A DNA stretch of 64,000 nucleotides from contig DASYBC010000090.1 in assembly GCA_036500965.1 (NCBI GenBank), forward strand, positions 1 to 64,000, in the 5' to 3' direction. The position numbers were made by a program, and so were the translations under genes. Numbering within the stretch: the stretch's first letter is position 1; each line of letters starts with the position of its first letter. Positions 1-8,195 of this stretch are shown here, one piece after another. Under the pieces are notes generated by a model. The model worked only from the letters and a program-made list of their open reading frames with translations, was not told the origin of the DNA and made no database searches. The stretch comes from AP-15 sp036500965. Lineage in GTDB: Bacteria; Pseudomonadota; Alphaproteobacteria; ATCC43930; CGMCC-115725.

Positions 1-90
1 TTCCTCCTGACCGCCACTGTCCAAAATTTGAGGAAGCTGGTTCGCGCGCTGGCGTACCGTCCACCGGCATCCGCGCTCGGTGCGGGCTGA
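1..90 (+). pseudogene. Transposase C-terminal end (partial, IS1182/IS4-like)
   Basis: The first 90 bases read in frame 1 as a 29-residue tail followed by TGA. It contains the stretch TATVQNLRKLVR, which resembles the conserved C-terminus of IS1182/IS4-type DDE transposases. The gene runs off the left edge, so it cannot be told whether the copy is intact. Family assignment is from memory of these C-termini and rests on few residues. Confidence 0.5.
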
Positions 91-219
91 CCATAAGAAA
101 TCAGAATTCCAGGCCTCAGCGGTCGCCGATCGGCAACCGCAAGATCACTCGGGCTCAACCTCGCCGTTGTCCAGCACCCCGCCGATGTCACCCTCGCCCG
201 AGTTTTTCAACGGTATCCT
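1..219 (+). mobile_element. Right end of an insertion sequence (partial)
   Basis: After the transposase-like tail there are about 110 non-coding bases and then GAGTTTTTCAACGGTATCC at 200-219, which looks like the terminal inverted repeat of IS elements whose ends read GAGTTTTTCAAC. The other end lies outside the window, so inverted repeat and target duplication cannot be confirmed. The boundary is an inference. Confidence 0.4.
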
Positions 220-630
220 TGAAATGTGCATATGACATTATCAACCTTGTCCGCGACAGTAATTAGAATAATTGACTCATGCTCTGGGCACAAGCGGGTC
301 GAGGTGGACCCGGTTTCTGCGCACCACCAGGGGCAAGTGCAGCAAGCGGAGGTCGGGTGCAACCCGTCACGTCGGACGCAGAGACGGCGGCGGCTCATGC
401 GGCCGCTCCATCCGACCTACAAAGCCGGTTAGGTGCGTGCGATACGCGCCAGGCGAGCCCTCGTTGCGGCGGTCGCCGCGGTGAAGCAATCTGCGCCGGC
501 CTCGCGCCAACAGGAGAATCGAGATGGGCGCCGGCCTCACATCGGCTCCAGCGGCAGCGTTTCGATATGACGACCTCCCCAACCCGATTACGCGAGGCGC
601 CACCGCCGTGAGCGATCGGTCAGACCGCGG
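220..630. other. Non-coding stretch between IS end and hicA
   Basis: Short open frames occur on both strands but none has a convincing ribosome site or recognisable product. The first 60 bases (about 220-280) are clearly richer in A and T than the surroundings and may hold the hicAB promoter. Nothing else was recognised. Confidence 0.4.
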
Positions 631-885
631 ATGAGGGGCCCCGACCTTCTCGAGCGCATGCGGGCGAACCCGCTGGCCGATTGGACGATTGCCGACATTG
701 AGCGGCTGTGCCGCACCTGCGGATTGACGATAACGTCGCCGCGCCGCGGCTCGCATTTCAAGGTGCGCGATCCAAACGGCAGCTCGACCCTGACGATTCC
801 AGCGTGGCGGCCAATTAAGCCGGTTTATATTCGGGCGCTCGTTGCGCTCGCCGAGCAATTGGGCGAAAGGACGGATCGCGGATGA
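631..885 (+). CDS. hicA: HicA-family mRNA interferase toxin
   Basis: An 84-residue protein with the double-stranded-RNA-binding-like HicA fold. The conserved stretch RRGSHFKVRDP at about residues 39-48 carries the catalytic histidine (His42), followed by the strand-helix region TLTIPAW...IKPVYIRALV. HicA toxins cut mRNA and are neutralised by HicB. The toxin gene comes first and its TGA overlaps the ATG of hicB (ATGA at 882-885), the usual arrangement that couples antitoxin translation to toxin translation. It is slightly longer than the 60-70 residue norm because of extra N-terminal residues; a later start is possible. It lies about 410 bases from an IS end, which fits an accessory gene. Confidence 0.88.
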   Translation: MRGPDLLERMRANPLADWTIADIERLCRTCGLTITSPRRGSHFKVRDPNGSSTLTIPAWRPIKPVYIRALVALAEQLGERTDRG

Positions 886-1097
886 CTTATCGTTATCGGA
901 TAATGCTGCGTCCGCTCGATGATCGGGACGGTGGCGGCTGGCTCGCCGAGGTTCCCGAGCTGGCAGGCTGCATATCCGACGGAGAGACCCCGCAACAGGC
1001 GGTCGAGAACGTCATGGATGCGATCGCCTGCTGGATCGAGGCGGCAGAGGAAGACGGGCGGCCGATACCTGCGCCCGTTGGCGCCGAAGCGGCCTGA
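882..1097 (+). CDS. hicB: HicB-family antitoxin, short form
   Basis: A 71-residue protein with the partial RNase-H fold of HicB. The motif GGWLAEVPELAGCISDGET at about residues 18-36 is the typical HicB strand-turn that contacts HicA, followed by a helix (AVENVMDAIACWIEAA). Known HicB antitoxins often add a C-terminal helix-turn-helix or ribbon-helix-helix DNA-binding domain for autorepression. None is visible here, as the protein ends right after the helix. It starts inside the last codons of hicA. The next gene begins only about 15 bases downstream, but its function is unrelated. Confidence 0.87.
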   Translation: MTYRYRIMLRPLDDRDGGGWLAEVPELAGCISDGETPQQAVENVMDAIACWIEAAEEDGRPIPAPVGAEAA

Positions 1098-1111
1098 CGA
1101 TGGAGAGCATG

Positions 1112-2455
1112 ATGACCGATAGCCTGACCGGATTTCTGGCTTCGCGGGCGGCGGAACTCGGGTGGGACGATCTGCCCGGCCCAGTCCGCGAATTGGCGCG
1201 GCAATGCGTGCTCGACACGCTGGGCTGCGCGCTGGCCGGAGCCGGCGATCCGCTGGTTGCAATGCTGCTCGATGAACTGGCCGAAGCCGGCGGCGAGGGA
1301 CAGGCGAGCGTGCTCGGCCATCATCGGCGGCTGCCGGCGCTGTCGGCGGCGCTGGTCAATGGTGCTGCGGGCCACGCGCTCGATTTCGACGACGTCAATG
1401 TCGCGATGCCGGGCCATCCCTCGGTCGCCGTATTGCCGGGATTGCTTGCCCTGGCCGAGTGGCGCCACAGCTCCGGGCGGGACCTGCTGACCGCGTTTGT
1501 CGCCGGCTACGAGACCGAATGCCGCATCGGCGCGGCGCTGAGCCCCGGCCATTACGCGCTCGGCTTCCATTCGACTGCGACGATCGGCTGCCTTGGTGCG
1601 GCGGTGGCCTGCGCTCGGCTCTTGGGCCTCGACACGCAAGCGACCGCGACCGCGCTCGGCATCGCCGGGACCCAGGCGGCCGGGCTCAAATCCGAGTTCG
1701 GCACGATGTGCAAGCCGTTTCATGCCGGCAAGGCGGCGCAAAACGGCTTGCTGGCGGCGCGGCTGGCGGCGCGCGGCTTTTCCAGCCGGATCGACCTGAT
1801 CGAATGCGTGCAAGGCTTTGCCGCGACGCACGGCCCCGATTTTTCGCCGCAGGCCGCGCTGGCCGAGCCCGAAAGCGGCTATCACATCCTCGCCAACCTC
1901 TTCAAATATCATGCCGCGTGCTATTTCACCCATGCGCCGATCGAATGCGCCCGCGCTGTGCGCCGCCAGCACCAGCTGACGCCCGACCGTGTCGCCGGGA
2001 TTACCCTGCGAATCGATCGCAGCACCGACCGCGTGTGCAACATCGCGGCTCCGGTCGACGGGCTGCAGAGCAAGTTCAGCCTGCGCCAGACCGTGGCGAT
2101 GGCGCTCGCCGGCATTGACACGGCGCGCCTCGACGCCTATGGCGAAACGACCGCGCGCGATCCCGCGCTGATCGGGCTGCGCGAACGCATCAATATCGAA
2201 TTCCAGGACGGCTGGCCGCAGACCCTCGCCGAGATCGAGGTTATCCTCGCGGATGGCGGCAAGGCCGGTGCGCGGCATGATTCCGGCATCCCTGCCGCCG
2301 ACATTGCCGAGCAGGGCCGGCGGCTCGCCGCCAAATTCGACGCGCTGGTCGTGCCCGTGCTGGGTGCGGCGCGGGTGCGCGAATTGCGCGAGATGATCGC
2401 CGGTCTCGATGATGTCGCCGATGTCGGCGCCGTGTGCCGGCTCTGCGCGGGCTGA
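1112..2455 (+). CDS. MmgE/PrpD family protein
   Basis: About 447 residues. It matches the MmgE/PrpD superfamily (2-methylcitrate dehydratase, cis-aconitate decarboxylase and relatives): an N-terminal helical region with RQCVLDTLGCALAGAGD, the GHALDFDDVN motif near residues 90-100, and the conserved MCKPFHAGKAAQNGLLAA segment. Family members dehydrate or decarboxylate tricarboxylic acids, but many alphaproteobacterial paralogues have unknown substrates. No prp genes (methylcitrate synthase, lyase) are nearby, so a methylcitrate-cycle role is not supported by context. The ATG at 1112 is preferred over 1100 or 1109 because GGAG at 1102-1105 is well spaced from it. Confidence 0.85.
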   Translation: MTDSLTGFLASRAAELGWDDLPGPVRELARQCVLDTLGCALAGAGDPLVAMLLDELAEAGGEGQASVLGHHRRLPALSAALVNGAAGHALDFDDVNVAMPGHPSVAVLPGLLALAEWRHSSGRDLLTAFVAGYETECRIGAALSPGHYALGFHSTATIGCLGAAVACARLLGLDTQATATALGIAGTQAAGLKSEFGTMCKPFHAGKAAQNGLLAARLAARGFSSRIDLIECVQGFAATHGPDFSPQAALAEPESGYHILANLFKYHAACYFTHAPIECARAVRRQHQLTPDRVAGITLRIDRSTDRVCNIAAPVDGLQSKFSLRQTVAMALAGIDTARLDAYGETTARDPALIGLRERINIEFQDGWPQTLAEIEVILADGGKAGARHDSGIPAADIAEQGRRLAAKFDALVVPVLGAARVRELREMIAGLDDVADVGAVCRLCAG

Positions 2456-2461
2456 GAAAGC

Positions 2462-2499
2462 CCCTCGCCCCGACCTTCTCCCCGCAGGCGGGGCGAGGG
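2462..2499. repeat. Palindromic intergenic repeat between prpD-like gene and glnE
   Basis: A perfect 11-bp inverted repeat, CCCTCGCCCCG at 2462-2472 and CGGGGCGAGGG at 2489-2499, starts seven bases after the upstream stop codon. It has the look of the dispersed C-rich palindromes found between alphaproteobacterial genes. The glnE frame is open through it. Confidence 0.7.
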
Positions 2500-2559
2500 A
2501 GCAGGTCGGCGCGCGGCCGGCAGCAAGCCAGCGCGATCAGTGCGGGTTTCCGCCGGTTG

Positions 2560-5500
2560 GTGGCCGAAGTGACGCTTCTCTCTGAGCTGCCCGCCAATCG
2601 CGACGGGTTGCCGCAGCCGGCGGACGGGCGCGCCGCGGCGCTCGGTTTCGCGGCGTGGGACGAGGCGCTTGCCTCGGCTGCGGGCGATGCCGACGCGTCG
2701 GCGGCGCGGGCGTGGAGTGCCGCCGATCCGGGGCGACACCTGCTGGCCGCGATCTTTGGCGGCAGCCCGTTTCTGAGTGGGCTCGCGGTTAAGGAATGGC
2801 GGTTTCTGAGCCGCCTCTTTACCGCTGGTCCCGATCCGCTGCGCGATGAGATCATCGCAGCGACCGAAGCGTCGGACGATGCCTGCGAGGACACTGCGGC
2901 GCTGATGCACCGGCTGCGATTGGCCAAGCGCCGGACTGCGCTGCTCGCAGCCGTTGCCGAGCTGGCCGGCTTCTGGTTGCTCGAAGCGCAGATGGCGGCG
3001 CTCAGCCGCTTCGCCGCGGCGGCCATCGGCGCGGCGCTGCGCCACCTGCTGCGCCAGGCCGCCGCCAAGGGGATGATCGCGCTGCCCGACGCGGGCGACC
3101 CGGAGCGCGACTGCGGGCTGATCGTGCTCGGCCTCGGCAAGCTCGGCGGGCGCGAGCTCAACTATTCGAGCGATATCGACCTGATCCTGTTTTTCGATGC
3201 GGACAAGGCGAAGGTGACCGCGCGCGACGGCCCGCAGCCCGTCTTCAGCCGGTTGGCGCGCGATCTGGTGCGCCTCCTCGAAGAGCGCACCGGCGACGGC
3301 TATGTGTTTCGCACCGACCTGCGGCTGCGCCCCGACCCGGGCTCGACCCCGCCGGCGATGTCGGTCGCGGCGGCGATGGCCTATTACGAGAGCGTCGGGC
3401 AGAACTGGGAGCGCGCGGCGCTGATCAAGGCGCGCCCGGTCGCCGGCGATCGCCTTGCCGCAAGGCGTTTTCTGCACGAGCTGCGGCCGTTTTTGTGGCG
3501 CCGCCATCTCGATTTCGCGGCGATCCAGGACATCCACTCGATCAAGCGCCAGATCAACGCCCATCGCGGCGGCGGCCGGATCGCGGTCGAAGGCCACGAT
3601 GTCAAAATCGGTCGCGGCGGCATTCGCGAGGTCGAGTTCTTCGCCCAGACGCAGCAGCTGATCTGGGGCGGGCGGATGCCGCAGCTGCGGGTGCGCGCGA
3701 CCTGCGAGGCGCTGCGCCAGCTCGCCGCAGCGGGCCGCATCGATCCAGCGACCGCAACGACCCTGATCGAGGATTACCGGTTTTTGCGCCGCGTCGAGCA
3801 CCGCTTGCAGATGGTCGACGATCAGCAAACCCATCGCCTGCCGGCCGACCGCGACGGCATCGCCCGGCTCGCCGCCTTTCTCGGCTACCGCGAGCCGGAC
3901 GCGTTCGCCGCCGAGCTGACCCGGCATCTGGGCTCGGTCGAGCGCCATTACGCCGACCTCTTCGAGCAGGCGCCTAGCCTCGCTGGCCCCGGCGACCTCG
4001 TCTTCACCGGTGCCGAGGACGATCCCGAGACCCTGCGCACCCTCGCCGGGCTCGGTTTTACCGAGCCGCCGGCCGTCGCGGGGCTGGTTCGCAGCTGGCA
4101 TCACGGCCGGATGCGCGCCACCCGCAGCCAGCGGGCGCGCGAAATCCTGACCGAGATCGTCCCGGAATTGCTGCGCATTTTTGGCGCGACCTCACATCCC
4201 GACGAGGCGCTGCGGCGCTTCGACCAGTTTCTGACGCATCTGCCGGCCGGGGTGCAGCTGCTCTCGCTGTTTCAGGCGAACCCGGGGCTGTTGGCGCTGC
4301 TTGCCGATGTGATGGCGGGTGCGCCGCGACTGGCTGAGCGGCTGGCGCAGCGCCCGGCGCTGCTCGAGGCGGTCTTGACCCAGGAGTTTTTCGCGCTGCC
4401 GCCGGACCGCCCCGGGCTCGCCGCCGAGATCGCCGACGCCCTCGCCGGTGTTGCCGATTTTGCCGACACGCTCGATCTGCTGCGGCGCTGGGCCGGCGAG
4501 CGCCGGTTCCAGGTCGGGGTCCAGCTGCTGCGCCGCACACTCGATGGCGAGGCCGCCGGCAAGGCTCTTGCCGACATCGCCGAAAGCGCTCTCGCCGCCT
4601 TGGTCCCGGCGGTCGAGGCGGAATTCGCGCGCCGCCATGGGCTTGTGCCGGGCGGCCAATTGGCGGTGATCGGGATGGGCCGGCTCGGCAGCCGCGAGAT
4701 GACCTTGGCCTCCGATTTGGATTTGATCGTGATCTACGATGCGCCGCCCGGCGCCGAGGCCTCCGATGGCCCTCAGCCGCTCCCGGTGCCCGCCTATTAC
4801 GCCCGGTTGAGCCAAAGGCTGATTGGTGCCATCACCGCGCCGACCGCCGAGGGTTCCCTCTACGCGGTCGATATGCGGCTGCGGCCGTCGGGTGCGGCCG
4901 GGCCGATCGCCTCGAGCCTCGCCAGCTTCGAGCGCTATCAGCGCGAAGCGGCCTGGACTTGGGAGCACATGGCGCTGACCCGCGCGCGACCGGTTGCCGG
5001 CGACCCAAGGCTGTGCCAGCGGGTCGGCGAGGCGATCGAGGCGGTGCTGCGGTCGCGGCGCGACCCGCGCCGCCTCTTGGCCGACGTCGCCGACATGCGC
5101 CGGCGCATCGCCGCGGAGCACCCCCGCCCATCAGCCTGGGACCTCAGAAACCGCCGCGGCGGGCTGATCGATCTCGAATTCATCGCGCAATACCTGATGC
5201 TGCGCGAGGCCGCCTCATCGCCGCAGGTGCTGCAACGCGCCACCGCCGCGGCGTTGCGGGCGCTGGGCCGGGCCGGGCTGCTCTCGCCGCAGGCCGAGCA
5301 TGAGTTGTCCGACGCTCTGACCTTGCTGCGCCAGGTGCAGGCGCTGTTGACCTTGGTCGGCGACAGCGGGTCGCATGACGGGGCTTTTCCGGAGCCCGAC
5401 GCCGCCGCCCTCGCGCGCTGCGCCGGAGCGGTTGACTTCGCTCGCCTCGGCGCAGATATCACTGCCGCCGCCGCGCGCGTCGCCAGCTGGTACGAGCGCC

Positions 5501-5568
5501 TGGTCGACCAGCCGGCGCGTCAAGCTGCGCTCGAGCGGGCGGAACCGGGAGGGGAGGGTGCATCATGA
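2560..5568 (+). CDS. glnE: Bifunctional glutamine synthetase adenylyltransferase / adenylyl-removing enzyme
   Basis: GlnE adds and removes AMP on glutamine synthetase in response to PII, controlling nitrogen assimilation. Two nucleotidyltransferase domains are visible. The N-terminal (adenylyl-removing) one has GLGKLGGREL near residue 190 and SSDIDLILFF near 203. The C-terminal (adenylylating) one has GMGRLGSREM near 706 and ASDLDLIVIYD near 718. The frame is open from a GTG at 2434 inside the upstream gene, but that reading would translate the palindromic repeat at 2462-2499. A GTG at 2560 (or 2569) gives about 1002 residues, normal for the family, and is preferred here. The stop overlaps the bcp start as ATGA. 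Confidence 0.95.
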   Translation: MAEVTLLSELPANRDGLPQPADGRAAALGFAAWDEALASAAGDADASAARAWSAADPGRHLLAAIFGGSPFLSGLAVKEWRFLSRLFTAGPDPLRDEIIAATEASDDACEDTAALMHRLRLAKRRTALLAAVAELAGFWLLEAQMAALSRFAAAAIGAALRHLLRQAAAKGMIALPDAGDPERDCGLIVLGLGKLGGRELNYSSDIDLILFFDADKAKVTARDGPQPVFSRLARDLVRLLEERTGDGYVFRTDLRLRPDPGSTPPAMSVAAAMAYYESVGQNWERAALIKARPVAGDRLAARRFLHELRPFLWRRHLDFAAIQDIHSIKRQINAHRGGGRIAVEGHDVKIGRGGIREVEFFAQTQQLIWGGRMPQLRVRATCEALRQLAAAGRIDPATATTLIEDYRFLRRVEHRLQMVDDQQTHRLPADRDGIARLAAFLGYREPDAFAAELTRHLGSVERHYADLFEQAPSLAGPGDLVFTGAEDDPETLRTLAGLGFTEPPAVAGLVRSWHHGRMRATRSQRAREILTEIVPELLRIFGATSHPDEALRRFDQFLTHLPAGVQLLSLFQANPGLLALLADVMAGAPRLAERLAQRPALLEAVLTQEFFALPPDRPGLAAEIADALAGVADFADTLDLLRRWAGERRFQVGVQLLRRTLDGEAAGKALADIAESALAALVPAVEAEFARRHGLVPGGQLAVIGMGRLGSREMTLASDLDLIVIYDAPPGAEASDGPQPLPVPAYYARLSQRLIGAITAPTAEGSLYAVDMRLRPSGAAGPIASSLASFERYQREAAWTWEHMALTRARPVAGDPRLCQRVGEAIEAVLRSRRDPRRLLADVADMRRRIAAEHPRPSAWDLRNRRGGLIDLEFIAQYLMLREAASSPQVLQRATAAALRALGRAGLLSPQAEHELSDALTLLRQVQALLTLVGDSGSHDGAFPEPDAAALARCAGAVDFARLGADITAAAARVASWYERLVDQPARQAALERAEPGGEGAS

Positions 5569-6029
5569 GTATCGAGTTCGGCGATAAAGCTCCCGACTTC
5601 ACCTTGCCGACCGACGGCGGCGGCGAGGTCGCGCTCTCCAGCCTCGCCGGCAAAAAGGTGGTGCTGTATTTCTACCCGAAGGACGACACCTCCGGCTGCA
5701 CCGCCGAGGCGTGCGGCTTTCGCGACTCGTTTCCGGATTACGGCGGAGCCGGCGCGGTGGTCATCGGGATTTCCAAGGATTCGGTCGCCTCTCATGACAA
5801 ATTCAAGAAGAAGCATGGCCTGCCGTTCATCCTCGCCTCCGATGGCGACGGAGCCGTCTGCGAAAAATACGGCACCTGGGTCGAAAAGAGCATGTACGGG
5901 CGCAAATACATGGGCATTGAGCGCGCCACCTTTCTGATCGACGGCGCGGGGACGGTGCGCGGCGTCTGGCGCAAGGTCAGGGTGCCGGGCCATGTCGCCG
6001 ACGTGCTCAAGGCGGCGCGCGCCCTCTGA
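5565..6029 (+). CDS. bcp: Thioredoxin-dependent thiol peroxidase (Bcp/PrxQ)
   Basis: A 154-residue peroxiredoxin of the BCP/PrxQ group. It has the N-terminal GDKAPDFTLP strand and FYPKDDTSGCTAEAC, giving the peroxidatic Cys45 and resolving Cys50, five residues apart as in atypical two-cysteine PrxQ. The usual TPGCT is TSGCT here. The enzyme reduces hydroperoxides at the expense of thioredoxin in the cytoplasm. It is translationally coupled to glnE through ATGA at 5565-5568, an arrangement recalled from other alphaproteobacteria. Confidence 0.95.
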   Translation: MSIEFGDKAPDFTLPTDGGGEVALSSLAGKKVVLYFYPKDDTSGCTAEACGFRDSFPDYGGAGAVVIGISKDSVASHDKFKKKHGLPFILASDGDGAVCEKYGTWVEKSMYGRKYMGIERATFLIDGAGTVRGVWRKVRVPGHVADVLKAARAL

Positions 6030-6055
6030 CCATTGCATTTCCGATCCCCAAGAGC

Positions 6056-6841
6056 TTGACCGCTGGCGCGGCGGCGATCCTCGCCACCGCTGATCCCGCG
6101 GCAAAGGCGGCGGCGAGCCGGGTGCTGGCCGCTGCCTGGGCCGACGGGGTGCTCGCGGTCGGCGATGCGCTGCCGCCGCTGCGGCCGGCGCGGCCGCACC
6201 GCCCGGTGCTGCGCCCGCCGCGCGAGATGCGCAAGCGCCGGAACTTCGGGTCGCAGGCCGGGCGAACCGCGTTGCTGCATGCGCTCGCCCATATCGAGCT
6301 CAACGCGATCGATCTCGGCTGGGACATCATCGCGCGGTTTGCCAGCGACGCGCTGTCCCGCGATTTTTTCGACGACTGGGTCGGGGTCGCCGCCGAGGAA
6401 GCTGGGCATTTCGGTCTGTTGGCGGCGCGGCTCGCTGAGCTCGGCGCGTGCTACGGCGATCTGCCGGCCCATGACGGGCTCTGGGAAGCGGCGGCGGCAA
6501 CCGCCGATGATGTGCTGGCGCGGCTCGCAATCGTGCCGCTGGTGCTCGAAGCGCGCGGGCTCGATGTGACCCCGCAGATGGCGCTGCGGCTCGAACGCGC
6601 CGGCGATCATCGCAGCGCCGGGATCCTCGATCGCATCTATCAGGACGAGATCGGGCACGTGGCGGTCGGCGTGCGCTGGTTCGAGCGGCTGGCCGTGGAG
6701 CGCGGCCTCGCTCCCGAAGCGGTCTTTCGCGAATGCGTAGGGCGTTGCTTCAAGGGCGAGCTGAAGCGGCCCTTCAATCATGCGGCCCGAAGCGCCGCAA
6801 ACTTTCCCGCCTCCTATTATGAGCCGCTGAGCGCTGGCTGA
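6056..6841 (+). CDS. DUF455 ferritin-like domain protein
   Basis: A 261-residue helical protein of the DUF455 ferritin-like family. Metal-ligand-type residues occur in order: AHIELNAIDL (Glu81), EEAGHF (Glu114/115, His118), LEARGL (Glu165) and QDEIGHV (Glu198, His201), the pattern of a di-iron four-helix bundle. The biochemical function of the family is not established; oxygenase or iron-handling roles are guesses. The listed start is a TTG with only a weak ribosome site, so the true N-terminus is uncertain. It follows bcp closely, suggesting co-expression. Its stop directly abuts the stop of the convergent channel gene. Confidence 0.85.
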   Translation: MTAGAAAILATADPAAKAAASRVLAAAWADGVLAVGDALPPLRPARPHRPVLRPPREMRKRRNFGSQAGRTALLHALAHIELNAIDLGWDIIARFASDALSRDFFDDWVGVAAEEAGHFGLLAARLAELGACYGDLPAHDGLWEAAAATADDVLARLAIVPLVLEARGLDVTPQMALRLERAGDHRSAGILDRIYQDEIGHVAVGVRWFERLAVERGLAPEAVFRECVGRCFKGELKRPFNHAARSAANFPASYYEPLSAG

Positions 6842-8167
6842 TCATCTGGCGGGGTCGGGCTCGACCGACGCCGCGCGCGATGGCGTCTGCCTGGTGGGGT
6901 GGGCCTCGAGCCGACGCTCGGCTTCTTCGCTGACGACCCGGGCGAGGTCGGGCTGATGCCCGAGCAGCTGGCGAAAATCGACGATGTCGAGGGTCAGCAA
7001 GGTGCAGGGCTGGGTGGCGACGATCGTCGCGTTGCGCGGCTCGCCGGTCAATAGCGCGATTTCGCCAAAGAACTCCCCGGGGCCGAGGCGAACCGCTCCC
7101 GGCCGCAGCCGCACCTCGACCTCGCCCGCGGCGATGAAATACATGCAGTCGCCGTGCTCGCCGCGGCGCACGATGATCGCTCGCGCCGGATAGTCGCGCG
7201 GCCGTAAGAGGCGCGCCACATCGGCGATGACCGAGGCGCCGACCTTGCTGAAAAAAGGGACCTTGGCGACGAGATCCCAGGTCCGCAGAAACTCGCGCCG
7301 GCGCAATTCCTCGGCATAGCCGGTGGCGAGAATGCCGGCCCACAGCGCGAACACCATAATCCCGCCGACCATGACGAACCCGGCCAAAATGCGCCCGAGC
7401 GGGGTGACCGGCGTCACATCGCCATAACCGGTCGTCGTCAAGGTCACGATCGCCCACCACAGCGCCTGCGGGATCGAGCCGAACCGTTGCGGCTGGGCGT
7501 CGCGCTCGAGCAGATAGGCGAGGCTGGCGGCGGCCAGCAGGACGATCCCGAAACCGAGCAGCACCGAGAGGAGCGCCGCGCGGGCGCGGCTGATCACCCG
7601 CCCGAGGCTCGCCAGCCCCGGCGAGTACCGGACCAGCTTGAACACCCAGACAAAGCCATAAAGGCTGGCGTATTTCGGGTTGAGCGCGACGTCGAGAACC
7701 CCAGGCAGCGCGCCGAGCAGATCGAACGCACCGCCGGCCGACATCGCCCAGGCGAGCCGCGCGCGCCAGCCGCGGCGGTGAGCCGCGGGAGCGCCGGGGG
7801 CAGCCAGCAGCCGCGCCGCATACTCGGCGAAAAAGAACGCGCAGACGATCTGAAACCCGGCGTCGAGCAGACCGTGATAGGCGTTTCGCCACGCTGTCTC
7901 GGTATCGGCCAGCATGATCGCGATGCCGAGGATGACCATCGTATGATGGGCAATCCGAAACGCCCGCGCGGCGGTGCCGGCACTCTCGGGCTGAAGGACC
8001 TGATAGAGGCGCTCCCAGCGCATGCGCCATTGTAACGGCAGCTCTGCTCGCCCGAAATAGAGCGGCGCCCGGCGCGGCTGCGTCATCGTCACGGCTGAGC
8101 GCCGGGACGCGGCGTTTCGGCCTCGACACCGCTGGCCGGCCAGCTGCCGCCGAGCGAGCTTTCGCAT
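6842..8167 (-). CDS. Cyclic-nucleotide-gated potassium channel (six-TM, MloK1-like)
   Basis: A 441-residue membrane protein with several hydrophobic helices between residues 70 and 285, a pore with the K+ selectivity filter TTTGYGD at 244-250, and a C-terminal cyclic-nucleotide-binding domain at about 300-410. The binding cassette GEFFGEIALLTGEPRNATIVA (with its Arg) is at 364-384. This is the layout of MloK1-type bacterial CNG channels, which open on cAMP binding. The voltage-sensor region has few regularly spaced arginines. The ATG at 8167 has an AGGAA ribosome site; a later ATG at 8086 is possible. The start is only 28 bases from the divergent start of the next gene. Confidence 0.92.
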   Translation of the reverse strand: MRKLARRQLAGQRCRGRNAASRRSAVTMTQPRRAPLYFGRAELPLQWRMRWERLYQVLQPESAGTAARAFRIAHHTMVILGIAIMLADTETAWRNAYHGLLDAGFQIVCAFFFAEYAARLLAAPGAPAAHRRGWRARLAWAMSAGGAFDLLGALPGVLDVALNPKYASLYGFVWVFKLVRYSPGLASLGRVISRARAALLSVLLGFGIVLLAAASLAYLLERDAQPQRFGSIPQALWWAIVTLTTTGYGDVTPVTPLGRILAGFVMVGGIMVFALWAGILATGYAEELRRREFLRTWDLVAKVPFFSKVGASVIADVARLLRPRDYPARAIIVRRGEHGDCMYFIAAGEVEVRLRPGAVRLGPGEFFGEIALLTGEPRNATIVATQPCTLLTLDIVDFRQLLGHQPDLARVVSEEAERRLEAHPTRQTPSRAASVEPDPAR

Positions 8168-8195
8168 CGCCGCGATTTCCTGTTATAGGGGCGGG

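Noticed and set aside
2137..4104. 655-codon minus-strand open frame opposite glnE
   Set aside because: It lies opposite a highly conserved gene and its composition (Arg/Gly/Ala-rich, no motifs) is what the antisense of a GC-rich gene gives.
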